Assembly: GCA_947176285.1 (NCBI GenBank)
Contig: CAMWQF010000002.1
Coordinates: 1-35,981, forward strand
Source: an uncultured Porphyromonadaceae bacterium
GTDB lineage: Bacteria; Bacteroidota; Bacteroidia; Bacteroidales; Muribaculaceae
Length of the DNA: 35,981 nt
Direction of reading: 5' to 3'
The position numbers were made by a program, and so were the translations under genes. The notes beneath the pieces were generated by a model. That model did not search any database, was not told the origin of the DNA, and saw only the letters and a list, made by a program, of their open reading frames with translations. Below, piece after piece: positions 15,671 to 25,807 of this stretch. Position 1 is the stretch's first letter; each line of letters opens with the position of its first letter.

Positions 15671-17998
15671 ATGAAAAAAATTAACCTAATCATTTGTGCA
15701 TTGGGCATCTCCCTCTTTGGCTTTGCCAATCGTTTAGACCTAAGATCTCTTTCAGAATTAAGGCAAGAAGTAATTAAAAATAAAAGCAACGCCTCAGCAA
15801 AAGTGAAAAAGATCATTGGGAACCAATCCACTTCAAACAATCCAACATCCGTAGCATTCATCACAATAGCCGACAATCATACCGCATCAGAACTTGAAGA
15901 TGCGGGAATAAACGTATTGAATGTAAAAGGGAATATCGCAATAGTAGAAGTTGCACTTGCTGAAGCTGAGGCCATTTCTTCCCTCGATGCAGTAAAGGCG
16001 ATGTCGCTTCAGAAAAAATTATTCCCGTCTATGGACCTTGCAAGGGAAGCCTCGGGTGTAGACTATATACATCAAGGGAACCAAGAAAAAGGTCTTTGGG
16101 TTCCATACACTGGGGCCGGAGTCATCACTGCAATAGTAGATCAAGGAATTGACGCTCACCATATCAACTTCCGTCTTCCCGACAACAGTTCACGCATAGG
16201 ATATCTCGCACATCTTCGCTACAATGCAGCAGGAACCGGGATTGCTGAAACACATTACAATGAAACAAACATTGCAGACTTTACCACTGATGATCCCTAC
16301 AGTTTTCATGGCACCCATACACTTGGAATCCTCGCGGGCGGCTATAATGGGCCTGTAAGCGTAGGACGACCCGGAGGGCAAATGCGCCCCGGAGACTATA
16401 TCACAGAAAACTGTAAATACTATGGGGCAGCCCCTGGTTCGAATATAGCCGTTTCTTGCGGTGATCTCGCCGACGGCTTCATTGCGCTTGGTTTGGATTA
16501 TATCCTTGGATATTCAGAATATCTCAACCGCCCGATTGTATACAGTCTTTCTCTCGGAAGCAGTGTTGGTCCGCACGATCCCAGATCTCAAATGTCTCAA
16601 TTCCTCGACGAAATAGGCAAGCATGGCATCGTCTGTATATCCGCTGGCAATGAAGGGGATTTGAAATTAGTAGTGAAGAAAACTCTTACTGAAGATGAAT
16701 CTTCATTTAAGACAATGATTCATCCTTATTTTTATACATATGACCCGGAAGAGCCCGGAAGTTCTACAATTCGCTATGGGGCAGTGTCGATCTATTCCAA
16801 CGATGAGACTCCGTTCAAACTTCAGGCGGTGATCTACAACAAGAAAAGAGGATACCGTCCGGCTTTAAGAATGCCGGTAGTAGGAGACAATATAGGCACT
16901 TACTATGCTTCATCTTCCGACTACCAGATGGATGCTTCCGACATCATAGGAGACGCAACGTTAAAGAAGGCTTTTGATGGCTACATCGGGGTAGGAGGAA
17001 AAATCGATGAGCAGACAGGTCGCTATTATGGAATGGTGGATTATTACACTATCAACAACATTGTTTCTAACCTTGAAGATGATTATGTGCTAGGATTTGA
17101 AGTGGAAGGAGTGCCGGGGCAAACTATCGAATGCTACTGCGACGGACAAAACACTTGGCTTGAAAGTTATGGCCAGGAAGGATTCTCGGATGGATCAATG
17201 GATGGCACAATCTCTGACCTTGCAGTTGGCCACAACCTTCTTGTAGTAGGATCTTACAATACTCGCCAGTATTGGACTTGCCTTGATGGAGGGACATCCG
17301 GATATCCAGAGGAAGCCTTTACACCCGGTGGGATAAGCGGTTTTTCTTCTTTCGGAACTCTTTCCGATGGAAGAGAACTCCCCCATGTATGCGCACCGGG
17401 AGCCGCTATTATCTCATCTGTCAGTTGGCCATATGCAAAACAAACAGCCGAAGAATATGGCGAAGGCTATCTCGACTATATGTGTCAGGCAAAACTTGTG
17501 GAAAATGAACGTACAAATTATTGGAAACAGGAAGTTGGGACATCAATGTCAACTCCGTTTGTAGCCGGATCTATCGCACTTTGGCTTGAGGCAAATCCGG
17601 ATCTGACTATCGATGATGTGAAAGAAATCATTGCCAAGACTTCAGTTAGAGACGAACAGGTGGAGTCTACGTTAGAGCGGACCAGATGGGGTGCCGGCAA
17701 GTTTGATGCTCTTGCCGGGCTTAAAGAAGCTATCCGCATGTCGTCAGAAGTTAAGGGTATCGATGCAGAACTGCGCAACGACCGCCTGATCTTATCAAAA
17801 GAAGGAGACCGCACATATAAATTATTCGTCGGTGGATCTGAAAGAATTGAAACTAAAGTCTTTACTACCGACGGACGCATAGTATTCAGCGATCTTACAA
17901 TCGGCGACGAAGCGACAGTAGACCTTTCAACTCTAATGCCCGGTATCTACCTGATAAATGCCAACGGACGTCACTCCCAAAAAATAACATTGAAATAA
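15671..17998 (+). CDS. Secreted subtilisin-like (S8) serine protease with T9SS tail
   Basis: This is an exported peptidase of the S8 family. A signal peptide (residues 1-19, MKKINLIICALGISLFGFA) and a propeptide-like region (about 20-120) precede the catalytic domain. The triad is Asp157 (AIVDQGID), His213 (HGTHTLG) and Ser625 (GTSMSTPFVAG). Asn327 (ISAGNEG) serves the oxyanion hole. About 190 residues (340-530) are inserted between Asn327 and the next conserved block, as in cell-envelope subtilases. Residues 705-775 are a type A T9SS sorting domain, with VFTTDGRIV and MPGIYLINA and a Lys end. It is the first gene of a set of three. Substrate unknown. Confidence 0.88.
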   Translation: MKKINLIICALGISLFGFANRLDLRSLSELRQEVIKNKSNASAKVKKIIGNQSTSNNPTSVAFITIADNHTASELEDAGINVLNVKGNIAIVEVALAEAEAISSLDAVKAMSLQKKLFPSMDLAREASGVDYIHQGNQEKGLWVPYTGAGVITAIVDQGIDAHHINFRLPDNSSRIGYLAHLRYNAAGTGIAETHYNETNIADFTTDDPYSFHGTHTLGILAGGYNGPVSVGRPGGQMRPGDYITENCKYYGAAPGSNIAVSCGDLADGFIALGLDYILGYSEYLNRPIVYSLSLGSSVGPHDPRSQMSQFLDEIGKHGIVCISAGNEGDLKLVVKKTLTEDESSFKTMIHPYFYTYDPEEPGSSTIRYGAVSIYSNDETPFKLQAVIYNKKRGYRPALRMPVVGDNIGTYYASSSDYQMDASDIIGDATLKKAFDGYIGVGGKIDEQTGRYYGMVDYYTINNIVSNLEDDYVLGFEVEGVPGQTIECYCDGQNTWLESYGQEGFSDGSMDGTISDLAVGHNLLVVGSYNTRQYWTCLDGGTSGYPEEAFTPGGISGFSSFGTLSDGRELPHVCAPGAAIISSVSWPYAKQTAEEYGEGYLDYMCQAKLVENERTNYWKQEVGTSMSTPFVAGSIALWLEANPDLTIDDVKEIIAKTSVRDEQVESTLERTRWGAGKFDALAGLKEAIRMSSEVKGIDAELRNDRLILSKEGDRTYKLFVGGSERIETKVFTTDGRIVFSDLTIGDEATVDLSTLMPGIYLINANGRHSQKITLK

Positions 17999-18016
17999 AC
18001 TATACATTAATTAGAC

Positions 18017-21000
18017 ATGAAAAAAACTTTTTCGCTGATTTGCTTTTTCCTGGCATTCATGCTCAATGCCTCTTCTTTAGAAGCATCGCGCAAACATACC
18101 CGCAGTTCTGAAGAATCACCCATAATCACAATCAAGACAGATGTATATAATATAGTAGGGCCTACAAACAGTTTCGGAATCGTACTGGGATCTACCGAGA
18201 CGGACTATTTCGACATAGACACAGGATTCGGTCTTCAGGAAATGGAAGTTGAGCCTTGGACAGTAGAAAACGGAGCCATATCAGGAACTTACAAGACTCT
18301 TCAAGTAAGTGAGCAAGGACTTATTAAAATTTACGGAGACCCGGAGAAAATCGACATGATCCAGCTGCAAGGCGGCTATGTCACTGAGATTGACATGGCG
18401 CAATGCAAAAATCTGGAAGTGATCGACCTGAGCCATAACACACTGAAATCTCTTGATCTTACACCTTTCACAAATCTTTATGCGATTTATCTCTCAGACA
18501 ATCCCTTCACTAAAGAGACCCCGCTGAAGATAGGAGTGCCAAAGAATAATCTGGCTATATTGGAAATCGATATAGTAGACCATCTTGACCAAAGTTTCAA
18601 CCTGAGCGATTACCCCGCCATGCAGGCTTTCGACGCTTATCACAATCTTGACCTTTGGAGTATTGATTCTTCCGGGTGCCCCGAACTGCTGACCATGAGT
18701 CTTGAACTTACCAACGTCAGCACTCTCGACGTATCGAAGAATCCTAATCTGATAAGCCTCAACATCTCTGAGACTCGAATCACTGATATTGATTTATCCA
18801 ACAACCCCAATATCACAACTCTGATGGCTGAGCATGCATCAGGCTCCGTCAACAACTCCTACTATCTCAACGGCATAGATCTTACAAAACTGCCAAATCT
18901 CGCCATTCTTTATCTTGGGGGGAACCACCTCAATAATTTGGATATCAGTAAAAATCCAAAACTCACCAATATCAGCCTGAAAAGAAATAACCTGACATCG
19001 ATTGACTTTTCATGCAATCCTTCTTTGTATAGCATAAATATCAATAATAATGACATGGATTTTGCGACTTTACCTGAGCCACAAGAAACTTGGGGAGAGT
19101 ATTTCTATCAGCAAAACGACATTCAAGTATCTAAGGAAATGGACGTTAACTCCACTCTTGATCTTTCTTCAAGAGTGCTACGTCCGAATACTGAGACTTA
19201 TGCATTGGTATTGAAAAAAGAAATCGATGGCAATGACACAATCATTGATCCTTCTCTATATTCTTATGCCGATGGGGTCATCAAATTTAATGAGGCAATT
19301 CCCGATTCTGTATATGTGAAATATGCCAATTCCATTTTCCCTGATTATCAACTTTCCACTACTCCGTTTATGGTTAAGAATCCTCAGGATATGGGAAATC
19401 CCTCTGTTGCTATCATTATCACACCAGCCTCCAATGCGTCATCATCAATTTCCGCATTTGTCGGAATGGAAGGAGCTACATCTGATAATCCTGTCAAGTT
19501 CTTAGTCGACTTTGGTGATGGAGTCTTGAAGGAGTTTACAGCAATATCCAATGGATTGCCTCAGGAGCCTAATCTTACGGGCTCAATTATCTCCGGAGCA
19601 TCAGTCACTATCTATGCGCCGGAAGAAGAAGCACTCACTGCTTTTGCAATAGACGGATTCCCTATTGAAACCATCGACCTTACGAAAGCACACTCATTAG
19701 GATGGTTGAACATCAATAATGCCGGACTTCACGATATAGATTTGAGATATAACCGATGCCTTCAGTCTTTAAATCTTGACAACAATGAGTTGACTGAACT
19801 TGACCTTGAAGCTATTTTCCCTAACTGGGAGAAACACGTTCTGACTGATATTTCTGCTGCTAATAATAAGGTGGCTAACGCAAACATCACAACACCAACA
19901 CAGATAAAGCGATTAAACCTGAAAGCCAACAATATTTCAGAATTCAGTTTGACTAACTTCGACGGTCTGAAAACGCTTGACCTCTCCGACAACAATCTCT
20001 CTGGCGAAATAAGCCTCACCTACCTTATCGACGCTGACTCAATTATGCTATCCGGCAACAGACTGAGCCGTATAGTTCATGACGTATTCTCAGATCTTAA
20101 GTTTCTTGACATCTCTGACAACGTATTCGATATTGAGACTTTGCCATATGAGCCAGGAGCAAAGGAATATATCTATGCTCCTCAAAAGCCGATTGAACTG
20201 CTCAAGAATGCGCCTGCCATCAATCTGACAAGCCAAAACCGCGTGCTTCTGAATGGAATGGGAACTACATTCACTTGGAAAAAAGCAGATGGAGTTCCAC
20301 TCGTAGATGGCGTAGATATGATTTGCAACGAGGGAGCAACGCGTTTCCTAAACATTGATCTTGGCAAGGTGTATTGCGAACTGACTAATCCTGCATTCCC
20401 CGAATTTAAAGGCAATGATGTGCTGCGCACTACTGAAGTGAACGTGGTAGGAGCGCCTACGATTGAAGTCGCCTCTTTCACAACCCTTGAAGACTCAGAG
20501 GCAGGAGAACTCATTATTGCTTCAGATGTCAACACCTCAATCTACGTCGATTGGCGTGGAGATGGATCCGAATTCATTCCATATGTAGCCAACAAAGATG
20601 ACCACTTCAATGCTTATGAGGGAATTCGCACGTATAAGAATGCAAAGGTAAAGATTTACACCTACGACTCTCCCACTGATCTGACTGTATTCTCCATGTA
20701 TGGAATGAAGTTGGGGAATTTTGATGGCACCCCAATGACGGGACTGAAAATGATCGGTGTAAGCAACGCAAATCTCAACAAAGAAGACATCAAGCTTCCG
20801 GATGCTCCTCTTGAAAGCATAAACCTCATCGACAATAATCTTTCTGATTTTGTTTGGGTAGAAAAGTATCCAAATCTTACAAGTCTCGATCTTTCTGAGA
20901 ATAAGTTTGAGAAATTTGACGCCTCAAAACTTCCTTATCTTAAGACTTTATATCTTGGAGGCAACCTTTTGACTGAAGTAAAATTCGGCAATACTCAAAT

Positions 21001-21679
21001 GTGGGAATTAGACCTTAGTTCCAACAATCTTGAGACAATTGACTTTACCGGCCTTAAGAATATAGAACAATTATGGCTATCCGGGAACAAACTTTCTGAA
21101 ATAAATGTACTCCCTTTTAGAGCCACGTTACACAACCTGGACATAGCCAACAACCGCTTCACATTCGCCACTATGCCCGTACAGTCGGATTACCCAAGGC
21201 TAACTGTCTATTACTATGGCAACCAAGAAAATATAGAAGCAATCATTTCAGATGATAATATGACATACGACCTTTCATCGCAAGCTGTAGTGAAAGATTT
21301 CTACGAGACTTCTTATATTTGGTTTTTGGGAGAACCTGTCTTGGATTCCGAAACCGGAACTCTCAGCGGCGAGACGCTCATTGTAGACGATGAGTATACT
21401 ATATCCAATGGAGTCACTACATTCAACACCACTTTCCCCGATGATGTTGTGTGTGTGATGCTCAACAACCTGTTCCCTCAGGCATATCTCCGCACTCCTG
21501 CTTATCGTGTAGGTTATGGCAATAGTGTCGACAACATCACCGACACTGAAGATGCTCCGATAGACGTCTACACACTCTCAGGAGTAATCATCCGCCGCAA
21601 TGTAAAACTTAGCGAAGTCCTTTCTGAACTTCCCTCCGGCATATACATTGCAGGTGGCAAAAAGATCTTCGTGAAATAA
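18017..21679 (+). CDS. Giant leucine-rich-repeat surface protein, three tandem modules, T9SS tail
   Basis: This is a 1220-residue exported protein of unknown function. The signal peptide covers residues 1-24. It has three copies of one composite module: about 35-455, 461-812 and 814-1170. Each begins with a beta head carrying a DFGDG-like turn (IDTGFG 67-72, VDFGDG 497-502, VDWRGDG 844-850). Leucine-rich repeats of the LxxLDLSxNxL type follow (115-348, 541-708, 888-1052). An Ig-like beta segment closes it, introduced by a TLPxxxxxxxYxY motif (351, 708, 1052). The C-terminal 45 residues are a short T9SS-like tail ending GIYIAGGKKIFVK. It starts 18 nt after the protease. Adhesion or ligand binding is inferred from the LRRs. 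Confidence 0.82.
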   Translation: MKKTFSLICFFLAFMLNASSLEASRKHTRSSEESPIITIKTDVYNIVGPTNSFGIVLGSTETDYFDIDTGFGLQEMEVEPWTVENGAISGTYKTLQVSEQGLIKIYGDPEKIDMIQLQGGYVTEIDMAQCKNLEVIDLSHNTLKSLDLTPFTNLYAIYLSDNPFTKETPLKIGVPKNNLAILEIDIVDHLDQSFNLSDYPAMQAFDAYHNLDLWSIDSSGCPELLTMSLELTNVSTLDVSKNPNLISLNISETRITDIDLSNNPNITTLMAEHASGSVNNSYYLNGIDLTKLPNLAILYLGGNHLNNLDISKNPKLTNISLKRNNLTSIDFSCNPSLYSININNNDMDFATLPEPQETWGEYFYQQNDIQVSKEMDVNSTLDLSSRVLRPNTETYALVLKKEIDGNDTIIDPSLYSYADGVIKFNEAIPDSVYVKYANSIFPDYQLSTTPFMVKNPQDMGNPSVAIIITPASNASSSISAFVGMEGATSDNPVKFLVDFGDGVLKEFTAISNGLPQEPNLTGSIISGASVTIYAPEEEALTAFAIDGFPIETIDLTKAHSLGWLNINNAGLHDIDLRYNRCLQSLNLDNNELTELDLEAIFPNWEKHVLTDISAANNKVANANITTPTQIKRLNLKANNISEFSLTNFDGLKTLDLSDNNLSGEISLTYLIDADSIMLSGNRLSRIVHDVFSDLKFLDISDNVFDIETLPYEPGAKEYIYAPQKPIELLKNAPAINLTSQNRVLLNGMGTTFTWKKADGVPLVDGVDMICNEGATRFLNIDLGKVYCELTNPAFPEFKGNDVLRTTEVNVVGAPTIEVASFTTLEDSEAGELIIASDVNTSIYVDWRGDGSEFIPYVANKDDHFNAYEGIRTYKNAKVKIYTYDSPTDLTVFSMYGMKLGNFDGTPMTGLKMIGVSNANLNKEDIKLPDAPLESINLIDNNLSDFVWVEKYPNLTSLDLSENKFEKFDASKLPYLKTLYLGGNLLTEVKFGNTQMWELDLSSNNLETIDFTGLKNIEQLWLSGNKLSEINVLPFRATLHNLDIANNRFTFATMPVQSDYPRLTVYYYGNQENIEAIISDDNMTYDLSSQAVVKDFYETSYIWFLGEPVLDSETGTLSGETLIVDDEYTISNGVTTFNTTFPDDVVCVMLNNLFPQAYLRTPAYRVGYGNSVDNITDTEDAPIDVYTLSGVIIRRNVKLSEVLSELPSGIYIAGGKKIFVK

Positions 21680-21739
21680 GTGTTAAAGATTTCTACAATA
21701 TAAACTTTTCAACCATAAAACCATTAAATACAAATCAAC

Positions 21740-23605
21740 ATGATGAAAAGAATCTGTTTCTGGATCGTATCTGTCATAGTTGCTTTTGGAATCCTACCCG
21801 CATATGCCCAGGAAGAAAGCAACATACAGTTTACAATCAACGTTTCTAACCCAGAGGCTGTAAAATGCCAGATGAATGGCGAGACCTACGAATTGGTGAA
21901 AGGAGCCAACCACTTCGACGTGCCTCAATACACAAACTTTATTTTTGAAGGAGTATCTCCTTGGAAACTTACAGGAGTCACCGACAAGACAGGCACTGCT
22001 CCCTCCGGACTCTATGGAGACACCTGGTATCTGACTGTTTATGAGTCAATTCAAGATGAAGTATTCACTCTTTCTCTTGTCAATATCGATGAATTCCGCA
22101 CATCCCAATTCACTATCAATGTCGATGAGCCTTCACTGGTGAGTGCAATACTTGGAGGATACTACACTCATCTGGATCTTAAGGCAGGAGAAAACATCAT
22201 CAAATTTGATCCGGCTAAAGAATTCTATTTGACTATCAGCCCCTCAAACTACTCTGTGCCTCTCTACTCTGTGAAACTGAACGGCACAGAGGTTGCACCT
22301 GTCGATAACTCTTACTACGTTGACATTACAGAAGACTGCGTGATTGATATTGTAGCTATTCTTCCGGATGAAGATCATGTAGTGAATTTCTCATACTCCG
22401 AAGGTGCCGAAGGGTCGATTAGCATCAGCGTAAACTATCAGCCTATAGAAGATTTCGACGGAAAGTCTGTCGTAGTTAAACTCGGTGACACACTTACCAT
22501 CAATGGCAACGCTAACCTATATAACTTCACTGAAGTGACAGTCAACGGCCAGCCGGTTGACTTCTATAGCAGTTATTCTTTCCCTGTGATGAAAGACTCC
22601 GAAGTATTCATTGATGCACATCCTTATGGAACAATCAAGGTCACCTTGGTGGTACCCAATCCTGAATTCATTACAATATATAATGGGTATTCCCAAGAAT
22701 ATCCTATATCCATACAGCAAGGTGAAAACATCATTGAACTTTCCGAGAACAACTCGGTAATCAGCTGGAGTATAGACCCGACTGCTATCCTCAATTCTGT
22801 GATCCTAAATGGTGAAACTCTTCCAAGCTATAACGACAGTCAAGAGTTGAAAGATGGAGATGTTCTCGAATTTAATATTACTGAAAAGGTATTTGACAAG
22901 AAAGCTATCGTTTGGATCGACAACGTAAATGGAAAAGCTTGCTCCACTTTTCTTGAACTTGGATCTACCACAGATCATTCATATCGCTTCACATTAGAAA
23001 ACGGTTACAACGTAATGCCTTTCTACGAGCAAATGAATCCATTCAATCTCTCTTGGTATGCTTGGAACGAGGAAGACCCTACTATCAGCCTTTCAGGCAA
23101 AGTATATCTAAACGGAGAACTTCTTGAGCCAATGTATGAAGGCAGCACATCTTATGGTTTCGACCTTGCCGAAAACGATGTTCTCAAAATGTTTATGGAC
23201 ACAGACCCGGTAGAATGCAATGTGGCATTCGATATGGCTGCCGGAATTGAGGCTGATGTAGTCAAAGACATCGTCACTGTCGTAGAAAATCCGGCTGAGG
23301 GTTTCAATTGTTTTGCCGGAACTGAAGTGAGCGTGACAGGCAAGAATCTGGCAGTATCTGTCAATCAAACAGAACTTGAAGCAAAGAATAACGAAGATGG
23401 CACATCTACCTTTACATTCATCGTTTCAGAAACCCACAATGAAGTTTCAATTGCAGGAATAGGGAGTGGTGTCGAAACTGTCAACGCTCAATCAGATGCT
23501 TATATCTTCAACTTGCAAGGTGTTAAGGTTGGCAAAAAGTCAGAACTTAAAGATATGATCCCCGGAATCTATATCATCAACGGAAAGAAAACTGTAGTAC
23601 GCTGA
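21740..23605 (+). CDS. Exported beta-repeat protein, about six tandem repeats, T9SS-like tail
   Basis: I do not recognise a named family. The 621 residues begin with a signal peptide (1-23, ending AYAQ). About six imperfect repeats of 80-100 residues follow, starting near 28, 123, 213, 298, 387 and 490. A repeat typically opens with an FTINVxxP-like strand. A GxNxI or LxxGDxL turn comes next, then a V.LNGE-type strand and a closing strand with alternating hydrophobic residues. The protein ends in a short T9SS-like tail (YIFNLQGVKV ... GIYIINGKKTVVR). It follows the LRR gene by 60 nt with no promoter box seen, so co-transcription is likely. A fibre or stalk-like surface protein is possible, but this is only inference from the repeats. 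Confidence 0.75.
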   Translation: MMKRICFWIVSVIVAFGILPAYAQEESNIQFTINVSNPEAVKCQMNGETYELVKGANHFDVPQYTNFIFEGVSPWKLTGVTDKTGTAPSGLYGDTWYLTVYESIQDEVFTLSLVNIDEFRTSQFTINVDEPSLVSAILGGYYTHLDLKAGENIIKFDPAKEFYLTISPSNYSVPLYSVKLNGTEVAPVDNSYYVDITEDCVIDIVAILPDEDHVVNFSYSEGAEGSISISVNYQPIEDFDGKSVVVKLGDTLTINGNANLYNFTEVTVNGQPVDFYSSYSFPVMKDSEVFIDAHPYGTIKVTLVVPNPEFITIYNGYSQEYPISIQQGENIIELSENNSVISWSIDPTAILNSVILNGETLPSYNDSQELKDGDVLEFNITEKVFDKKAIVWIDNVNGKACSTFLELGSTTDHSYRFTLENGYNVMPFYEQMNPFNLSWYAWNEEDPTISLSGKVYLNGELLEPMYEGSTSYGFDLAENDVLKMFMDTDPVECNVAFDMAAGIEADVVKDIVTVVENPAEGFNCFAGTEVSVTGKNLAVSVNQTELEAKNNEDGTSTFTFIVSETHNEVSIAGIGSGVETVNAQSDAYIFNLQGVKVGKKSELKDMIPGIYIINGKKTVVR

Positions 23606-23660
23606 CATATATTATTTTAATCCAGTCTTGGTATTAATACCGGAACTTAGGCATAAAAGA

Positions 23661-23692
23661 AAACAGAGTCCTTTATGAGGGCTCTGTTTTTT
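23661..23692 (+). terminator. Intrinsic terminator of the export island
   Basis: AACAGAG-T-CCT, loop TTATG, AGG-G-CTCTGTT forms a 10-bp stem with one internal mismatch, followed by TTTTTT. On the other strand the stem is followed by a T-rich run too, so it can also end the convergent PL11 transcript. Confidence 0.85.
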
Positions 23693-23711
23693 ATGGCTAC
23701 TATCTCTGTTA

Positions 23712-25784
23712 TTATTTGACTACGAATTTCTTTCCGTTGCAAATGTAAATGCCGGCGGCAGGATGCTCAACTCGGCGCCCTGTCAGGTCATAGATAATAT
23801 TATCACCGGCTACACTGGGGTTAACACCCAATTCTTCTACCGCACATGAATTTTCTGAGGCTGCTGCCCATATTTCTTCATCAGACTTATAGTCTGAACC
23901 AAGATAATATCCTGTATGAGTAGGCTGATTATAACCTATGTTCTGGTTCAAGGCACTCATTTCATATACGTGATCAGTCATAAGCCAAGGAATGCGGTGA
24001 TCTGTAGGAATCCAAGATGTGAAGATCTTCAAGTCTTTTGTCTTGGTGCCATCAGGATATATAAGTTCTTCTCGCCAGTCACCAAGTATATCTCCATAAA
24101 AAGAAGGATTCTCCTTCGATCCGTTAATGTCAGACACATCATAGCGATAGACTGTAAATACACGCCCACCGCGACGGCTGTCGATTTTTGTCCCGGTAAA
24201 CATTTGGCGGTTTAATGAGCCATCAAACCAAATGGCAAAATTGCATGATCCAGGATAGTCGGCAGCCGATCCTTGAAGCTGATTGCCGTTGATGCCATGC
24301 ACTGAACTTTTGTACCACCACATCTCGCATCCGGGAGATGAAGGGTCGATATCTGCTATCATAGCACGTCCCATATCGCCATCTGAAGCACTTTTATGGT
24401 CCCATATCACAGAGCCATCGGATGCATCTCTCAGAGCCACCTCAGTCTTGCCTGTCTCAAAACAAGAGAAAATCTGCAGTCCCTCTCGAGAAGGATCGAA
24501 TTTCCCTAAATGAAGAGCATCTCCATGACCCAAACGAGAGGTATACAAGCCAACTCCGTCATGATCCACAGTCATGGCGCCGTATACCACTTCATCGAAA
24601 CCGTCACCATCCACGTCTCCAACGCTTAAAGAATGGTTTCCCTGAGCAGCATACTTGCTATATGCGTTGCCATCCTTTCCGGTAAGTTTCGCATCAGTGT
24701 CAAAGTTCCAACGACGCGTCAATTCCCCATTGCGATAATCCCATACTTCAATCACAGACTTGGCATATACTCCTCGCCCTAAAATCACAGATGGAAGGTT
24801 TCCGTCAAAGCATCCCACCCCGACTCTAAGGCTATGGGCACGTTTGAAATAATTATCGCCCCAGTCCTGGCTTTTCCCTCGCTTAATAAAATCAGCACGA
24901 GCCAGTTCCTTACCTGTGATGCCATCAACAATCGAGAAAAATTCCGGTCCGCTGCCTATATAATTCGCGCCATCGGTGCGATAATCTGTCTTTCCGTCCC
25001 CGTCAGTGTCCGGGATTTCCATTCCATCGCCAAAGATAGTCCCTTCTCCGGTCTTGATAGCCATTTCTGCCTTTCCATCTCCGTCAAAGTCCGCCACTGC
25101 GAAAGAACTGCTGTTGCCAAGGATAATGTTAGGGCCTGAACAAACACGCCACATCATTGTGCCATCAAGTTTATATGCCTCATAAAGCACTGTGTGCCTT
25201 ACAAAAAGAGGTGAGGCGCCTGAACCCGTTCCGTCGCTGTCGCCATATGCGAGCAGGCGCTTCACTATTATTTCCATTTGTCCATCTCCATCCAAATCCC
25301 CAACACTAACATCATTGGCTTGATAAGACACCCCTTCAGTTTCACATACATCAGAAGTTCCAGTCAAAGGGATTGATATATACGGCCGTTTACCTACTCT
25401 TTGGCTCGAGCGCAATGTATACGTTCCTATAGTCTCGTCACTTCCGGAATATGTTAGCCGATAAGTCACGTCACCTACACCGCCTCGATCGCTGAATGAA
25501 ATACTTTTATCCTGATAATTAGTAGCAAAGATTGGGTCAGCATTTAGCTTAACCTCTGATTTTCCGGAATAGCTCCGATAAAGGTCGAATGATGTTGATG
25601 CGTCATCACCCGGAAGCATACGCCAACTTACGAGCATTTTGTCGAGTGTTTCATTGTAATAGGTGGCATTCGACGTTCCACATACAGACCCCCAGAGAGC
25701 TCTGTCATTCATATTTTGAGCATTCCCTACTAAAGTAAATGCAATCAAAAATGAGTTGACGACATGATGAAGTTTTATTTTCAT
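23712..25784 (-). CDS. Rhamnogalacturonan lyase, polysaccharide lyase family 11, T9SS-like tail
   Basis: This enzyme is predicted to cleave the rhamnogalacturonan I backbone of pectin by beta-elimination. It has a signal peptide (1-22), an N-terminal beta domain (about 25-130) and an eight-bladed propeller. The propeller shows the calcium-binding motifs DLDGDG (163-168), DFDGDG (232-237), DTDGDG (259-264) and a later DVDGDG. SQDWGDNYFKRAHSLRVG is highly typical of PL11. The C terminus is a short T9SS-like tail, IIYDLTGRRVEHPAAGIYIC then NGKKFVVK. No SusC/SusD or other pectinase genes are adjacent, so it is an isolated lyase here. Its length of 690 fits PL11 plus the tail. Start ATG 25784. Confidence 0.92.
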   Translation of the reverse strand: MKIKLHHVVNSFLIAFTLVGNAQNMNDRALWGSVCGTSNATYYNETLDKMLVSWRMLPGDDASTSFDLYRSYSGKSEVKLNADPIFATNYQDKSISFSDRGGVGDVTYRLTYSGSDETIGTYTLRSSQRVGKRPYISIPLTGTSDVCETEGVSYQANDVSVGDLDGDGQMEIIVKRLLAYGDSDGTGSGASPLFVRHTVLYEAYKLDGTMMWRVCSGPNIILGNSSSFAVADFDGDGKAEMAIKTGEGTIFGDGMEIPDTDGDGKTDYRTDGANYIGSGPEFFSIVDGITGKELARADFIKRGKSQDWGDNYFKRAHSLRVGVGCFDGNLPSVILGRGVYAKSVIEVWDYRNGELTRRWNFDTDAKLTGKDGNAYSKYAAQGNHSLSVGDVDGDGFDEVVYGAMTVDHDGVGLYTSRLGHGDALHLGKFDPSREGLQIFSCFETGKTEVALRDASDGSVIWDHKSASDGDMGRAMIADIDPSSPGCEMWWYKSSVHGINGNQLQGSAADYPGSCNFAIWFDGSLNRQMFTGTKIDSRRGGRVFTVYRYDVSDINGSKENPSFYGDILGDWREELIYPDGTKTKDLKIFTSWIPTDHRIPWLMTDHVYEMSALNQNIGYNQPTHTGYYLGSDYKSDEEIWAAASENSCAVEELGVNPSVAGDNIIYDLTGRRVEHPAAGIYICNGKKFVVK

Positions 25785-25807
25785 ATTGTGATAGGTTAGT
25801 TTTTCTG

